A program made the position numbers and the translations under genes. Positions 51,349 through 58,837 of a stretch of 64,000 nucleotides of DNA are shown in pieces. The DNA comes from Frondihabitans sp. PhB188. GTDB taxonomy: Bacteria > Actinomycetota > Actinomycetes > Actinomycetales > Microbacteriaceae. Positions within the stretch are counted from its first letter, which is position 1. Each line of letters opens with the position of its first letter. The DNA lies in NCBI RefSeq assembly GCF_003752365.1, contig NZ_RJUO01000001.1, positions 124,001 through 188,000 on the forward strand, read 5' to 3'. The notes under the pieces are model-generated. The model was given only the letters and a program-made list of their open reading frames with translations. It did not search any database and was not told the origin of the DNA.

Positions 51349-51567
51349 TCAGGCACCGGGCTTGCGGCTCAGAGCGCGGGCGCGTGTGAACCGGGAGAAG
51401 CCCAGCGCCATGCAGGCAGATGGCGGAATGGCCAGGACGATTCCCAGGAGGTGGCTCACCCCGGCTGCAGCCGCGAAGGACAGCCACCACAACGGAAGGA
51501 CGGCCACCCAGAAGAGGATCGCGGTGGCGATCAGGCGATCCTGAACGCTGCGGTTTGCTCGGCTCAT
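51349..51567 (-). CDS. Small two-helix membrane protein, possible immunity partner
   Basis: A 72-residue basic protein with two hydrophobic helices (about 10-30 and 34-52). Its ATG overlaps the stop of the secreted protein upstream (ATGA), so it is translationally coupled. Size, topology and coupling are like membrane immunity proteins of small secreted toxins, but no sequence match is claimed. The local composition is AT-richer than the surroundings. Confidence 0.55.
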   Translation of the reverse strand: MSRANRSVQDRLIATAILFWVAVLPLWWLSFAAAAGVSHLLGIVLAIPPSACMALGFSRFTRARALSRKPGA

Positions 51568-52169
51568 TTCGGCGCCGATGTCCGGCACTGGATCGTGCTG
51601 CCGCCCTTGACGTCGTACCAATAGAGGTTGCGCTTCTGCGAGCAGACACCCTTCTTGTGAATGTATGAGACGGCCACACCGACCACGATTCCCGCAAGGG
51701 CACAAGCTACCGCGCCGACTCCAGGGATGGCGCAGATGGCAGCCACGATTCCCGCAGTGATCAACGTGTTCGAGAGGACGTTTTGATCGAACTGATTGAA
51801 CGAGAACCAATAGCCGTACTTTGTCTTGCCGACACCGAGCCGGGAGTCACGCGTGATCTCTTCGCCAACCTCGCCAATGGACTCTGGATTGACCAACGTC
51901 AGGCTGAGATCGGGCGTCACATGAAACGTGGCAGTCTCGACGCCAGCGGAACGCGAGTATTCACGGTCGAGCTCCGTCGAGTTGAATTCGCGATAGGCCT
52001 GGGCCCACTCCGCGGCGGTAAAAGTCGCTTGGACGTTGTGCGCCGGTTGCGGAACCGCTACTTCGATGGGCGCTGAAGGGGTCGGCGCGGCCAGGGCCGG
52101 AGCGACCCCGATGGCAGCAAGTCCGACCACGAGAGACGACGTCATGGCGACGCGTTTTGACCAGTTCAT
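51564..52169 (-). CDS. Secreted hypothetical protein with signal peptide and glycine-rich hydrophobic C-terminal segment
   Basis: A 201-residue protein with a clear signal peptide (residues 1-28, ending A-L-A-A). A mature polar region follows, then a long hydrophobic Gly/Ala stretch (about 137-170) and two Cys pairs, C-A-I-P-G-V-G-A-V-A-C and a tail pair (C-S-Q and Q-C-R-T). No family is recognised. The combination with the small membrane gene resembles secreted antimicrobial or membrane-active proteins with cognate immunity, which is inference. A good Shine-Dalgarno (GAAAGAGGAT) precedes the ATG. Confidence 0.6.
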   Translation of the reverse strand: MNWSKRVAMTSSLVVGLAAIGVAPALAAPTPSAPIEVAVPQPAHNVQATFTAAEWAQAYREFNSTELDREYSRSAGVETATFHVTPDLSLTLVNPESIGEVGEEITRDSRLGVGKTKYGYWFSFNQFDQNVLSNTLITAGIVAAICAIPGVGAVACALAGIVVGVAVSYIHKKGVCSQKRNLYWYDVKGGSTIQCRTSAPK

Positions 52170-52319
52170 TCGATCCTCTTTCTCAGGCGCTTCGTCGTGC
52201 CGAGATCCGCCACTATGCCATATTCCGCTGTGACATGTAAATACTAAAAAAGTCGACGGTTCTCACAGAATGAGAGACATGGGAGGCCGTATCGGCCGGC
52301 GGGCGCGCACACTGGGGGC
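52170..52319. other. AT-rich divergent promoter region
   Basis: The most AT-rich stretch seen in the window. It probably holds the leftward promoter of the secreted-protein pair (-35-like TTTACA and -10-like CATAGT around 52215-52245) and the rightward leaderless promoter of IclR (CACACT at 52308-52313). The palindrome at 52261-52275 lies between them. Confidence 0.5.
52261..52275. promoter_or_regulatory. TCTCACAGAATGAGA palindrome upstream of IclR
   Basis: Five-base arms, 13 of 15 bases shared with the site at 50395-50409. It is placed about 33 bp upstream of the IclR -10-like hexamer. Candidate IclR operator that would also reach the divergent secreted-protein promoter. Confidence 0.55.
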
Positions 52320-52808
52320 ATGCGAATCGATGAAGCTTCGACACTTGCCCGACCCTCCGAAGCGCCACCCGCTCCGACGTCGCCGATCGTGGCGCCCACC
52401 GCGGGGCGGGGCCCCTCCGCCACGGCCCGCGAGTCCGGCGTCGCCACCGTCGAGAAGACGCTGGCCATCCTGGAGGCCGTCGCCGAGCGCGGCGGAGCCA
52501 CGGCGCGCGAGGTCTCCGACGCCCTCGGCTACCCGAGACCGACCGTGTACCGGCTGCTCCAGGCGCTCGTCCAGAGCGACTACCTCGTGCACCTCACAGG
52601 AGAGCACCGCTTCGAGCTGGGCTACAAGCTCGACCGGCTGGGCGTCTCGCTGCACCGCCAGGTCGGCATCCCGACGTCGGTGCGAGCGGAGGTGTCGCGC
52701 CTGCACTCGCTGACGCAGACGGCGGCGTACTTCGCGTCTACCGCGGAGCCGACGTCGTCGTCGCCTACGTCGTCGACTCGCCGGCGCACCCGCGGCTCAC
52801 CCCGTTGA
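52320..52808 (+). CDS. IclR family regulator, N-terminal DNA-binding part (split by frameshift)
   Basis: After a Pro/Ala-rich extension (about 1-40), the IclR winged helix reads T-V-E-K-T-L-A-I-L-E-A-V-A-E-R-G, then R-P-T-V-Y-R-L-L-Q-A-L and L-G-Y-K-L. After A-A-Y-F-A at about 52735 the frame turns to nonsense and stops at 52808. The other frame then gives the expected V-Y-R-G-A-D-V-V-V-A-Y. Restoring one missing base (likely G, making GCGGTC) joins it with the next feature. CACACT sits six bases before the ATG, so the promoter is intact. As written, the DNA-binding half alone would be made. Confidence 0.75.
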   Translation: MRIDEASTLARPSEAPPAPTSPIVAPTAGRGPSATARESGVATVEKTLAILEAVAERGGATAREVSDALGYPRPTVYRLLQALVQSDYLVHLTGEHRFELGYKLDRLGVSLHRQVGIPTSVRAEVSRLHSLTQTAAYFASTAEPTSSSPTSSTRRRTRGSPR

Positions 52809-54121
52809 ATTTCGGATTCCACGAGGCCGCCCACGCGACGGCCTTCGGCAAATTCCTGCTGGCCGGGATGTCGAGCGAGCAGCGCGACCAGTACCTCGAC
52901 GTCCACGGACTCGGCCGCCTCACTCCGACGACCAAGACCGCCCGCGCCGATCTGCTCGCCGAGCTGGTCGAAGTCGGCAACTCGGGCGTCGCCTGGGAGA
53001 ACGAGGAGTTCGTCACCGGCCAGACCTGCGCCGCAGTCGGAGTCCGCAACGGAGCCGGCATGATCGTCAGCTCCGTCGCGATCCGTGCGCCGTCGGGTGA
53101 GCTCACCCCCCGCCGCCGCTCCGAGGTCGAGCGCCACCTGCGCGATGCCGCGGCCGCCGCCGCCCGAGCCAAGCTCGCCGCCGCCACCCCCGCGACCGTC
53201 TTCGCCCTTGACGCCGACGGCGACCTCGTGCGCCTCCCGGCCGTCGGCGACACCGCCACCACCGTCGCGGCCGACGTCACCGCCTACGCCGTCGATGCCA
53301 CGGCGACCTCCTACGCCGTGACGCCCGCCGGCCTCGTCCGCGTGAGCGGAACCGGCGCGACGACGAGCGTCCTCACGTCGGCGACGGCGGCCGCCTCGTC
53401 GGCCGTCGCCCTCGACGCCGCCGGAACCGTCTACATCTCGAGCGGCACCAGGGTCTTCAAGGTGCTCGCCGGCACCACGAAGGCGATCGCGGTCGCCACG
53501 CTTCCAGTCGCGCCCGTCGGCTTCGGCGTCGCCCCGAACGGCACGGTCCGCGTGCTCGAGAACGTCGCCGGCGCGCACCAGGTCGTCGCCTATACGACCT
53601 CGGGCCGGACAGCGACGCGCGCGATCGCCGACTCCGCCTACTCCACGCCGGTGTCGGGCACGTTCGACGCCAAGGGAAACCTCTACTACGCCAGCATCTC
53701 GACCGGCGGCAGCGTCTCCGTCTCGTGTGCGCGCGTCGCCAAGGGCGGCACCGCGCCGGTCTCGCTCGGCGGCGGCTACGTCGTGGGCGGCGTCGGCCTC
53801 TCGGGCGACTTCTCGCTTCTGCAGGCGGCAGGATGGTGCACGTCGTACGGCCTCGGCTCCGGTACCTGCACGCCCGACCTGGCCGTCGCGGCCGTCCAGT
53901 CGACCGACCTCGCGGGCACCACGACGTCGATCCCCGTCGACTCGCTCGCGCTGGCCACCGACGACGAGCGCTTCCCCGCGGCGACGACGTCGGTCACGAC
54001 CGACACCGCCGGAGCCCTCTACGTCGGCCAGACGACGGGCCTCGTGCGGTACGACGCCGCGGGCGGTGCGCCGACGCGGCTCGCCGACGGCGCGTTCACC
54101 GAAGTGCAGCTGACCAAGTAG
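52805..54121 (+). CDS. IclR effector domain fused to a C-terminal beta-propeller-like domain
   Basis: The frame continues the split IclR protein. The effector domain shows H-E-A-A-H-A-T-A-F-G-K-F-L-L, G-V-A-W-E-N-E-E and a later R-N-G-A-G-M-I-V-S-S-V-A, and ends near S-E-V-E-R-H-L. Where normal IclR proteins stop, about 300 residues follow with a repeating pattern of about 40 residues (D-x-x-G-x-V/L-Y/V-R-x-x, then T-x-x-A-T-x-x-x). It looks like about seven NHL-type propeller blades, with one Cys pair late in the repeat. No signal peptide separates the parts. Only a TTG could start this frame alone, so I treat it as the second half of one gene. Confidence 0.65.
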   Translation: MNFGFHEAAHATAFGKFLLAGMSSEQRDQYLDVHGLGRLTPTTKTARADLLAELVEVGNSGVAWENEEFVTGQTCAAVGVRNGAGMIVSSVAIRAPSGELTPRRRSEVERHLRDAAAAAARAKLAAATPATVFALDADGDLVRLPAVGDTATTVAADVTAYAVDATATSYAVTPAGLVRVSGTGATTSVLTSATAAASSAVALDAAGTVYISSGTRVFKVLAGTTKAIAVATLPVAPVGFGVAPNGTVRVLENVAGAHQVVAYTTSGRTATRAIADSAYSTPVSGTFDAKGNLYYASISTGGSVSVSCARVAKGGTAPVSLGGGYVVGGVGLSGDFSLLQAAGWCTSYGLGSGTCTPDLAVAAVQSTDLAGTTTSIPVDSLALATDDERFPAATTSVTTDTAGALYVGQTTGLVRYDAAGGAPTRLADGAFTEVQLTK

Positions 54122-54157
54122 GCCCCGCCCGACGGGCACTTGCTGCGCCCACGGCAG

Positions 54158-54221
54158 AGCCCCTCCGCTTCGGCACGATCCCGCCTGCGGGATGCAGGGG
54201 GTGTGCCGAAGCGGAGGGGCT
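54158..54221. terminator. Bidirectional hairpin terminator
   Basis: Perfect 19-bp arms AGCCCCTCCGCTTCGGCAC (54158-54176) and their exact complement (54203-54221). An inner ATCCCGC/GCGGGAT hairpin lies in the loop. Between the convergent IclR-propeller and PEBP genes. No T-tract. Confidence 0.75.
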
Positions 54222-54236
54222 GGGTGGCTGCGAGCG

Positions 54237-54779
54237 CTACTTCGCCTGGAACCAGGGCGTGATGACGCCCCGCGCGAGGGTGTGGCTGAACAGGTTGAAG
54301 CCGAGGAAGCCGGGCGTGGCACTCGCGTCGATGCCCAGCGTGTCGACGTCGAGAGCGTGCACGGCGATGAAGTACCGGTGCCTGCCGTGGCCCTCCGGGG
54401 GAGCCGCGCCGAGGTAGTGGGCGAGACCCCCGTCGTTCTTGAGCTGGAATGCGCCGGATGGCAGGCCCGACCCCTCGGCATCGCCCGCGCCGGAGGGCAA
54501 TGACGTCGTTGTTACGGGCACGTCGACGACGGCCCAGTGCCAGAAGCCCGAGGCGGTGGGGGCGTCGGGGTCGTACACCGTGACGGCGAAGCTCTTGGTG
54601 CCCTCGGGAAATCCCGACCAGCTGAGCTGCGGACTGACGTCGTCTCCGCCGGCGCCGAAGATGCCGGAGACCTGCGGGGTGGGCAGCTCGGACCCGTCGC
54701 CGACGTCGGTCGAGGTGAGGTCGAAAGCCGGCACCTGGGCGATGTCGTCGTAGGGGTTCGTGCGTGAGGTCGTGCTCAT
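54237..54779 (-). CDS. YbhB/YbcL family Raf kinase inhibitor-like (PEBP) protein
   Basis: A 180-residue phosphatidylethanolamine-binding protein-like member: D-D-V-S-P-Q-L-S-W, V-T-V-Y-D-P-D-A-P-T-x-S-G-F-W-H-W, and G-H-G-R-H-R-Y-F-I-A-V-H-A-L. These make the ligand-binding pocket. A good ribosome site (AAGGAGAACAC) precedes the ATG. Function in bacteria is generally unknown. No export signal is visible. Confidence 0.85.
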   Translation of the reverse strand: MSTTSRTNPYDDIAQVPAFDLTSTDVGDGSELPTPQVSGIFGAGGDDVSPQLSWSGFPEGTKSFAVTVYDPDAPTASGFWHWAVVDVPVTTTSLPSGAGDAEGSGLPSGAFQLKNDGGLAHYLGAAPPEGHGRHRYFIAVHALDVDTLGIDASATPGFLGFNLFSHTLARGVITPWFQAK

Positions 54780-54865
54780 GTGTTCTCCTTTGGTCCGTCG
54801 TCCCTTCTACACGCGTCGCCTGGATCGCGGGTTGGTGCTGCGGCGTCGCCGCCCGGGTCGTGTCG

Positions 54866-54926
54866 CGCGAGATGGCCGTGCCGGTCGTTTCGGCGCGGGC
54901 GGCCAGACGAGCAGGGCCATCTCGCG
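54866..54926. repeat. 61-bp palindromic element, copy C
   Basis: Exact 61-bp unit with ends CGCGAGATGGCC and GGCCATCTCGCG. It lies directly before the hydrolase remnant and replaces its expected N-terminal coding region. Confidence 0.85.
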
Positions 54927-54941
54927 AGAGCGCGCGGCGAA

Positions 54942-55374
54942 CCGGCCGTCGTGATCGGCCACTTCACAGGGCGTGTCCTGGCGCAGGAACTCGCACTCGC
55001 CCACCCCGACGTCGTCGCCGGGCTCGTCCTCGTCGACACCGGCCCGAACATGCACGAGCACGGCGACGTGGGGGCGATCCTGCGCACCATCCGCACGGCG
55101 TGGTCGCCCGCCCTGGCCGAGGGGATCCTCGACCGCTCGTTCGCGTCGCCGCCACCGCCCGAGGTGCGCGCCTCGACGCTCGCCCACGCCCTCGGCGTCG
55201 AGCGGCGGGCCGCCCTCGACTTCGCTCCCCGTCTCGCGGCGCTGCGGGCCATGCCGGTCGAGGTCGTGCACGGGCGGCTCGACCCCGTGCGGACGGTCGA
55301 GCAGGCGACGCGTTTCGCCGACCTCCTGGGCTCGCCGCTGACCGTGCTGGACTGCGGTCACACGCCGCCGTGCC
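54942..55374 (+). pseudogene. Alpha/beta-hydrolase remnant
   Basis: The frame starts inside a hydrolase: V-V-I-G-H-F-T-G-R-V-L-A-Q-E-L corresponds to the nucleophile elbow, but the usual Ser (G-H-S-x-G) is Phe. V-V-H-G-R-L-D-P-V contains the acid Asp and D-C-G-H-T-P-P the His. The first about 90 residues and the C-terminal end are missing, and 61-bp palindromic elements sit on both sides (54866-54926 and 55384-55444). The catalytic serine loss and double truncation indicate a dead gene. Confidence 0.75.
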
Positions 55375-55383
55375 GGTCGCGTT

Positions 55384-55444
55384 CGCGAGATGGCCCTCGC
55401 TGTCACCGCGCGCGGGCCGGGGCGACGGCGGGGGCCATCTCGCG
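55384..55444. repeat. 61-bp palindromic element, copy D
   Basis: Exact 61-bp unit with the family ends (CGCGAGATGGCC, GGCCATCTCGCG). It begins within about 10 bp of the point where the hydrolase homology ends. Confidence 0.85.
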
Positions 55445-55454
55445 GCGCGGGGGC

Positions 55455-55482
55455 CTGTGGAGAGCGCGCGGCACCCTGTGGA
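55455..55482. promoter_or_regulatory. Paired CTGTGGA boxes upstream of DUF559 gene 2
   Basis: CTGTGGAGAGC at 55455 and 55476, 21 bp apart, followed by 30 bp and the -10-like CAGTCT at 55513-55518, six bases before the ATG. Same spacing as in front of DUF559 gene 1. Confidence 0.6.
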
Positions 55483-55524
55483 GAGCACCAGCGCAGGAAC
55501 TCCCGGCTCGGCCAGTCTGTGGGT

Positions 55525-56427
55525 ATGCGCCCCCGACCCCTTCCTCCGTCTCTGAGCACTCATCCGTTCGTTGTCCGCGACGCCCTCCCTCTCGTCTCGC
55601 CCGAGCGCCTCCGCCGCCGCGATCTGCTGCGCCCTGCGCGCGGCCTCCGAGCGCACGTGTCGCTCGCGGGGCTGCCTCCGCCCGTGCTCCTGGCCGGGGT
55701 GCTGGGCCCGAACCAGCACTTCAGCCACACGACGGCCGCCGCTCTCTGGGGCATGCCCGTCCCGGCGGTCGACGGCGTCCACACGACGACGATCGGGACG
55801 GGGTCGGTCACTCGACGGGACGGCTTCGTCGGCCATCGGATCACGGCCGAGCGGGCGCGGGTGGCCGTGCTGCGCGGCATCCGCGTGTCCGACCGCGTCG
55901 ACGCGTGGGCGGAATGCGCGACGCTCCTCTCAGTCGACGAGCTCGTCGCCGCAGGCGACCACCTCGTCGGGCCGGCGGGCTGCGACCTCGACGATCTCCG
56001 CGCCGCTGCCGACCGCCGGCGCGGGCAGCGCGGAGTGCGAGCTCTGTGCGCGGCGCTCGACCAGGTGCGCGTCGGGTCGGAGTCGCCGCGCGAGACGCGC
56101 CTCAGGCTCCAGCTGATGCGGGAGAGGTTCCGTCTGCCGCTGCTCAACTGCGCGATCCACGACGCCGACGACCGCTTCGTGGCGCGGCCCGACATCATCT
56201 TCGGCCGGGAACGGGTGTGCGTCGAGTACGACGGCGACCACCACCGCACGAACCGGACGACGTACCGCGACGACAAGCGCCGCCGCGAGGCACTCGCCGA
56301 CGCCGGGTGGACCGTGCTCTATCTCTCGGACGACGATCTCCGCGGCCCCCACTGGGCGGCGTTCGTCGGACGGCTGCGTCGCGCGCTGGCTCGCGGCGAG
56401 GCCTCGCGCCGTCGGCCCGCGCCGTGA
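55525..56427 (+). CDS. DUF559 / AbiEi-like nuclease-fold protein 2
   Basis: A 300-residue paralogue of the protein at 26224. The N-terminal region contains N-Q-H-F-S-H-T-T-A-A-A-L-W-G. The C-terminal PD-(D/E)XK-like part reads A-R-P-D-I-I-F, then C-V-E-Y-D-G-D-H-H-R, W-T-V-L-Y-L. The similarity to gene 1 is moderate, so the duplication is not recent or the copies came separately. ATG 55525 is supported by CAGTCT six bases upstream. The gene sits between palindromic elements and a 28-base poly-C run. Confidence 0.7.
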   Translation: MRPRPLPPSLSTHPFVVRDALPLVSPERLRRRDLLRPARGLRAHVSLAGLPPPVLLAGVLGPNQHFSHTTAAALWGMPVPAVDGVHTTTIGTGSVTRRDGFVGHRITAERARVAVLRGIRVSDRVDAWAECATLLSVDELVAAGDHLVGPAGCDLDDLRAAADRRRGQRGVRALCAALDQVRVGSESPRETRLRLQLMRERFRLPLLNCAIHDADDRFVARPDIIFGRERVCVEYDGDHHRTNRTTYRDDKRRREALADAGWTVLYLSDDDLRGPHWAAFVGRLRRALARGEASRRRPAP

Positions 56428-56453
56428 TGCCGTAACCCCGGCCCCGGCCCCGG

Positions 56454-56481
56454 CCCCCCCCCCCCCCCCCCCCCCCCCCCC
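56454..56481. repeat. Poly-C run of 28 bases
   Basis: Twenty-eight consecutive C, preceded by CCCCGG repeats from about 56437. It lies just after the DUF559 gene 2 stop. It may be a slippage-prone tract or an assembly artefact. Confidence 0.9.
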
Positions 56482-56491
56482 GGCGTGAGCC

Positions 56492-56702
56492 CGTGAGGTG
56501 GCCCTGGCCGTCGGGCGGGTGGGGTGCCGGCGACGCGGAGGGCCATCTCGCGGGGTGTGGCGGGTGGGGTCGCGCCGGCGGATGCGGCGGCGTCGGGCCG
56601 CTTGGCCGTGCCGGGCCGGTGAGCCGGCGGGCCGGCGAGCCCGCGAGGTGGCCCTGGCCGTCGGGCGGGTGGGGTGCCGGCGACGCGAAGGGCCATCTCG
56701 CG
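56492..56702. repeat. 61-bp palindromic elements, cluster E
   Basis: Two full units at 56492-56552 and 56642-56702, 150 bp apart and nearly identical inside. An extra right-arm fragment (GGCCACCTCGCG) ends near 56766. They occupy the intergenic stretch between DUF559 gene 2 and DUF1345. No gene is credible there. Confidence 0.85.
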
Positions 56703-56884
56703 GGGGCTGGCGGGTGGGGCTCGCGCAGCGGCGGACGCGCCGGCGACGCGGAGGGCCACCTCGCGCGGCCCGAGCAGCGCGAGCACGCACGCGGACGACA
56801 CGCGCACCGCGCGCCCCCGCGCGCGGACGACGCGACACGGCGTGTCGCCGCGCGCCGGGCCCGGGCGCGCGCGACGATCAGCCC

Positions 56885-57556
56885 ATGGACAGCAGCCCCG
56901 ACGCCACCAGCACCGAGGCGGGCATCCGGGGTCGCAGCCGCCTCCGGTTCGCGGTGATGGCGGCGGTCGGCCTCGCGAGCGGCGGGGTCGCCGCCGCGCT
57001 GGGGGCGGGCCTCCAGTCCGTCGTGATCGGCTGGGCAGTCGCGTGCCTGACCTTCCTCGTCTGGGTGTGGGCCGTCGTGGTGCCGCTGCCCGCCGGCGAG
57101 GTCCGCACGCACGCCCACCGCGAAGATCCGTCGCGCCCGACGAGCCATCTGCTGCTCGTGCTCGCCAGCGTCGCGAGCCTGGTCACAGTCGTGGTGACGG
57201 TCGTCGAGGCCCACGACGCGACCGGGCTGCACGCCGACCTGCTGGCCGGGCTCGCCCTCGCGAGCGTGGCGCTGTCGTGGTTCCTGATCCACACCCTCTA
57301 CATGCTCCGGTACGCCGTCCTCTACTACTCGGGCGAGACGGTGGGCGGCATCGACTTCAACCAGGACGAGCCGCCGGCGTACCTCGACTTCGCCTACGTC
57401 GCCTTCGACCTCGGCATGACCTTCCAGATCAGCGACACGAGCATCACGCAGAGCGCCATCCGCCACGTGGTCCTCGGGCACTGCCTGCTGTCGTACCTCT
57501 TCGGCTCCGTGATCCTGGCGACGCTCATCAACCTCGTGGCCGGCCTCGGCTCCTAG
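56885..57556 (+). CDS. DUF1345 family membrane protein
   Basis: A 223-residue protein with about five or six helices and the DUF1345 hallmarks: an early G-W-A-V-A-C-L-T-F-L, H-T-L-Y-M-L-R-Y-A-V-L-Y-Y, and a long loop with P-P-A-Y-L-D-F-A-Y-V-A-F-D-L-G-M-T-F-Q-I-S-D-T. The family's function is unknown. ATG 56885 sets the usual family length. It is convergent with the hexuronate operon. Confidence 0.85.
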   Translation: MDSSPDATSTEAGIRGRSRLRFAVMAAVGLASGGVAAALGAGLQSVVIGWAVACLTFLVWVWAVVVPLPAGEVRTHAHREDPSRPTSHLLLVLASVASLVTVVVTVVEAHDATGLHADLLAGLALASVALSWFLIHTLYMLRYAVLYYSGETVGGIDFNQDEPPAYLDFAYVAFDLGMTFQISDTSITQSAIRHVVLGHCLLSYLFGSVILATLINLVAGLGS

Positions 57557-57598
57557 GCGACCGACGACGCCGCAGATCGCGTGCGTGGTCGGCGCGCG

Positions 57599-58837
57599 TC
57601 ACCAGTCGTGCACGGTGCCGTCGGCGAGCCGGTTGTACGGCAGGTACGCCTTCTCGTACGGGTACCTGCCCGCCTCGTCGACGTTGAGCTCGACTCCGAT
57701 GCCGGGCTTGTCGCCGGGGTGCAGCATCCCGTCCTCGAAGGTGAACGACTGCTCGAAGACGGCGTCGGTCTTCTCGCCGTGCTTCATGTACTCCTGGATG
57801 CCGAAGTTGTGGATCGACAGCCCGAGGTGCATCGCAGCGGCCATGCCGACCGGCGAGATGTCGGTCGGGCCGTGCATGCCCGACTTGATCTGGTACTGCG
57901 ACGCGTACTCGAGGATCTTCTTCAGGTGCGTGATGCCCCCGGTGTGCGTCACGGCGCTCCGGACGTAGTCGATGAGCTGCTCGCGGATGATCTGCTGGTA
58001 GTCCCACACCGTGTTGAAGATCTCGCCGATCGCGAGCGGCGTCGTGGTGTGCTGGCGCACCAGGCGCAGCGCCTCCGGGTTCTCGGCCGGCGTGACGTCC
58101 TCGAGCCAGAACAGGTCGTACGGCTCGAGGCTCTTGCCGAGCGACGCGGCCTGGATCGGCGTCATGCGGTGGTGTCCGTCGTGCAGCAGCGGGATGTCGG
58201 GGCCGAACTCGTTGCGGACGGCCTCGAAGACCGTCGGCACGTGGCGGAGGTAGGAGCGGGTGTCCCAGTCCTCCTCGTTCGGCAGGGCCCCGCGCTGCGC
58301 GGGCTCGTGGTCGTAGCGGACGCCCTTGTTGGCCTCGAAGGTCGCGTTGGAGGCGATGCCGTAGATCGACTTCAGGCCGGGCACGCCGGTCTGGATGCGG
58401 ATGGCCTTGTAGCCCTGCTCCTGGTGCGAGCGCACGCTGTCGAAGAGCTCCTCGAGATCCTTGCCCGAGGCATGGCCGTACGTGAGGAGCCCGGTGCGCG
58501 AGGCGCCGCCGAGCAGCTGGTAGAGGGGCATCCCGGCGGCCTTCGCCTTGATGTCCCAGAGGGCGACGTCGACCGCGGCGATCGAGGCCATCGTCACCGG
58601 GCCGCGGCGCCAGTAGGCGCTCCGGTACAGGAACTGCCACATGTCCTCGATCCGATGGGCGTCCTTGCCGATCAGCAACGGCAGCACGTGCTCCTCGAGG
58701 TAGGCGACGACGGCGAGCTCGCGTCCGTTCAGCGTGGCGTCGCCGAGGCCGGTCAGGCCGTCGTCGGTCGTGAGCCTGAGGGTGACGAAGTTGCGGTCGG
58801 GGCTGGTGACGATGACTTCGGCCTTGGCGATGATCAT
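57599..58837 (-). CDS. D-mannonate dehydratase (ManD family, enolase superfamily)
   Basis: A 412-residue enolase-superfamily enzyme of the ManD type. The N-terminal cap reads [12 protein letters not shown], then [10 protein letters not shown]. The barrel carries H-D-G-H-H-R, W-L-E-D-V-T-P and G-E-I-F-N-T. The C-terminal W[11 protein letters not shown] also matches ManD. It dehydrates D-mannonate, or D-gluconate in some members, to 2-keto-3-deoxygluconate. It is last in the leftward hexuronate operon, and the fructuronate reductase stop overlaps its ATG. Confidence 0.85.
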   Translation of the reverse strand: MIIAKAEVIVTSPDRNFVTLRLTTDDGLTGLGDATLNGRELAVVAYLEEHVLPLLIGKDAHRIEDMWQFLYRSAYWRRGPVTMASIAAVDVALWDIKAKAAGMPLYQLLGGASRTGLLTYGHASGKDLEELFDSVRSHQEQGYKAIRIQTGVPGLKSIYGIASNATFEANKGVRYDHEPAQRGALPNEEDWDTRSYLRHVPTVFEAVRNEFGPDIPLLHDGHHRMTPIQAASLGKSLEPYDLFWLEDVTPAENPEALRLVRQHTTTPLAIGEIFNTVWDYQQIIREQLIDYVRSAVTHTGGITHLKKILEYASQYQIKSGMHGPTDISPVGMAAAMHLGLSIHNFGIQEYMKHGEKTDAVFEQSFTFEDGMLHPGDKPGIGVELNVDEAGRYPYEKAYLPYNRLADGTVHDW

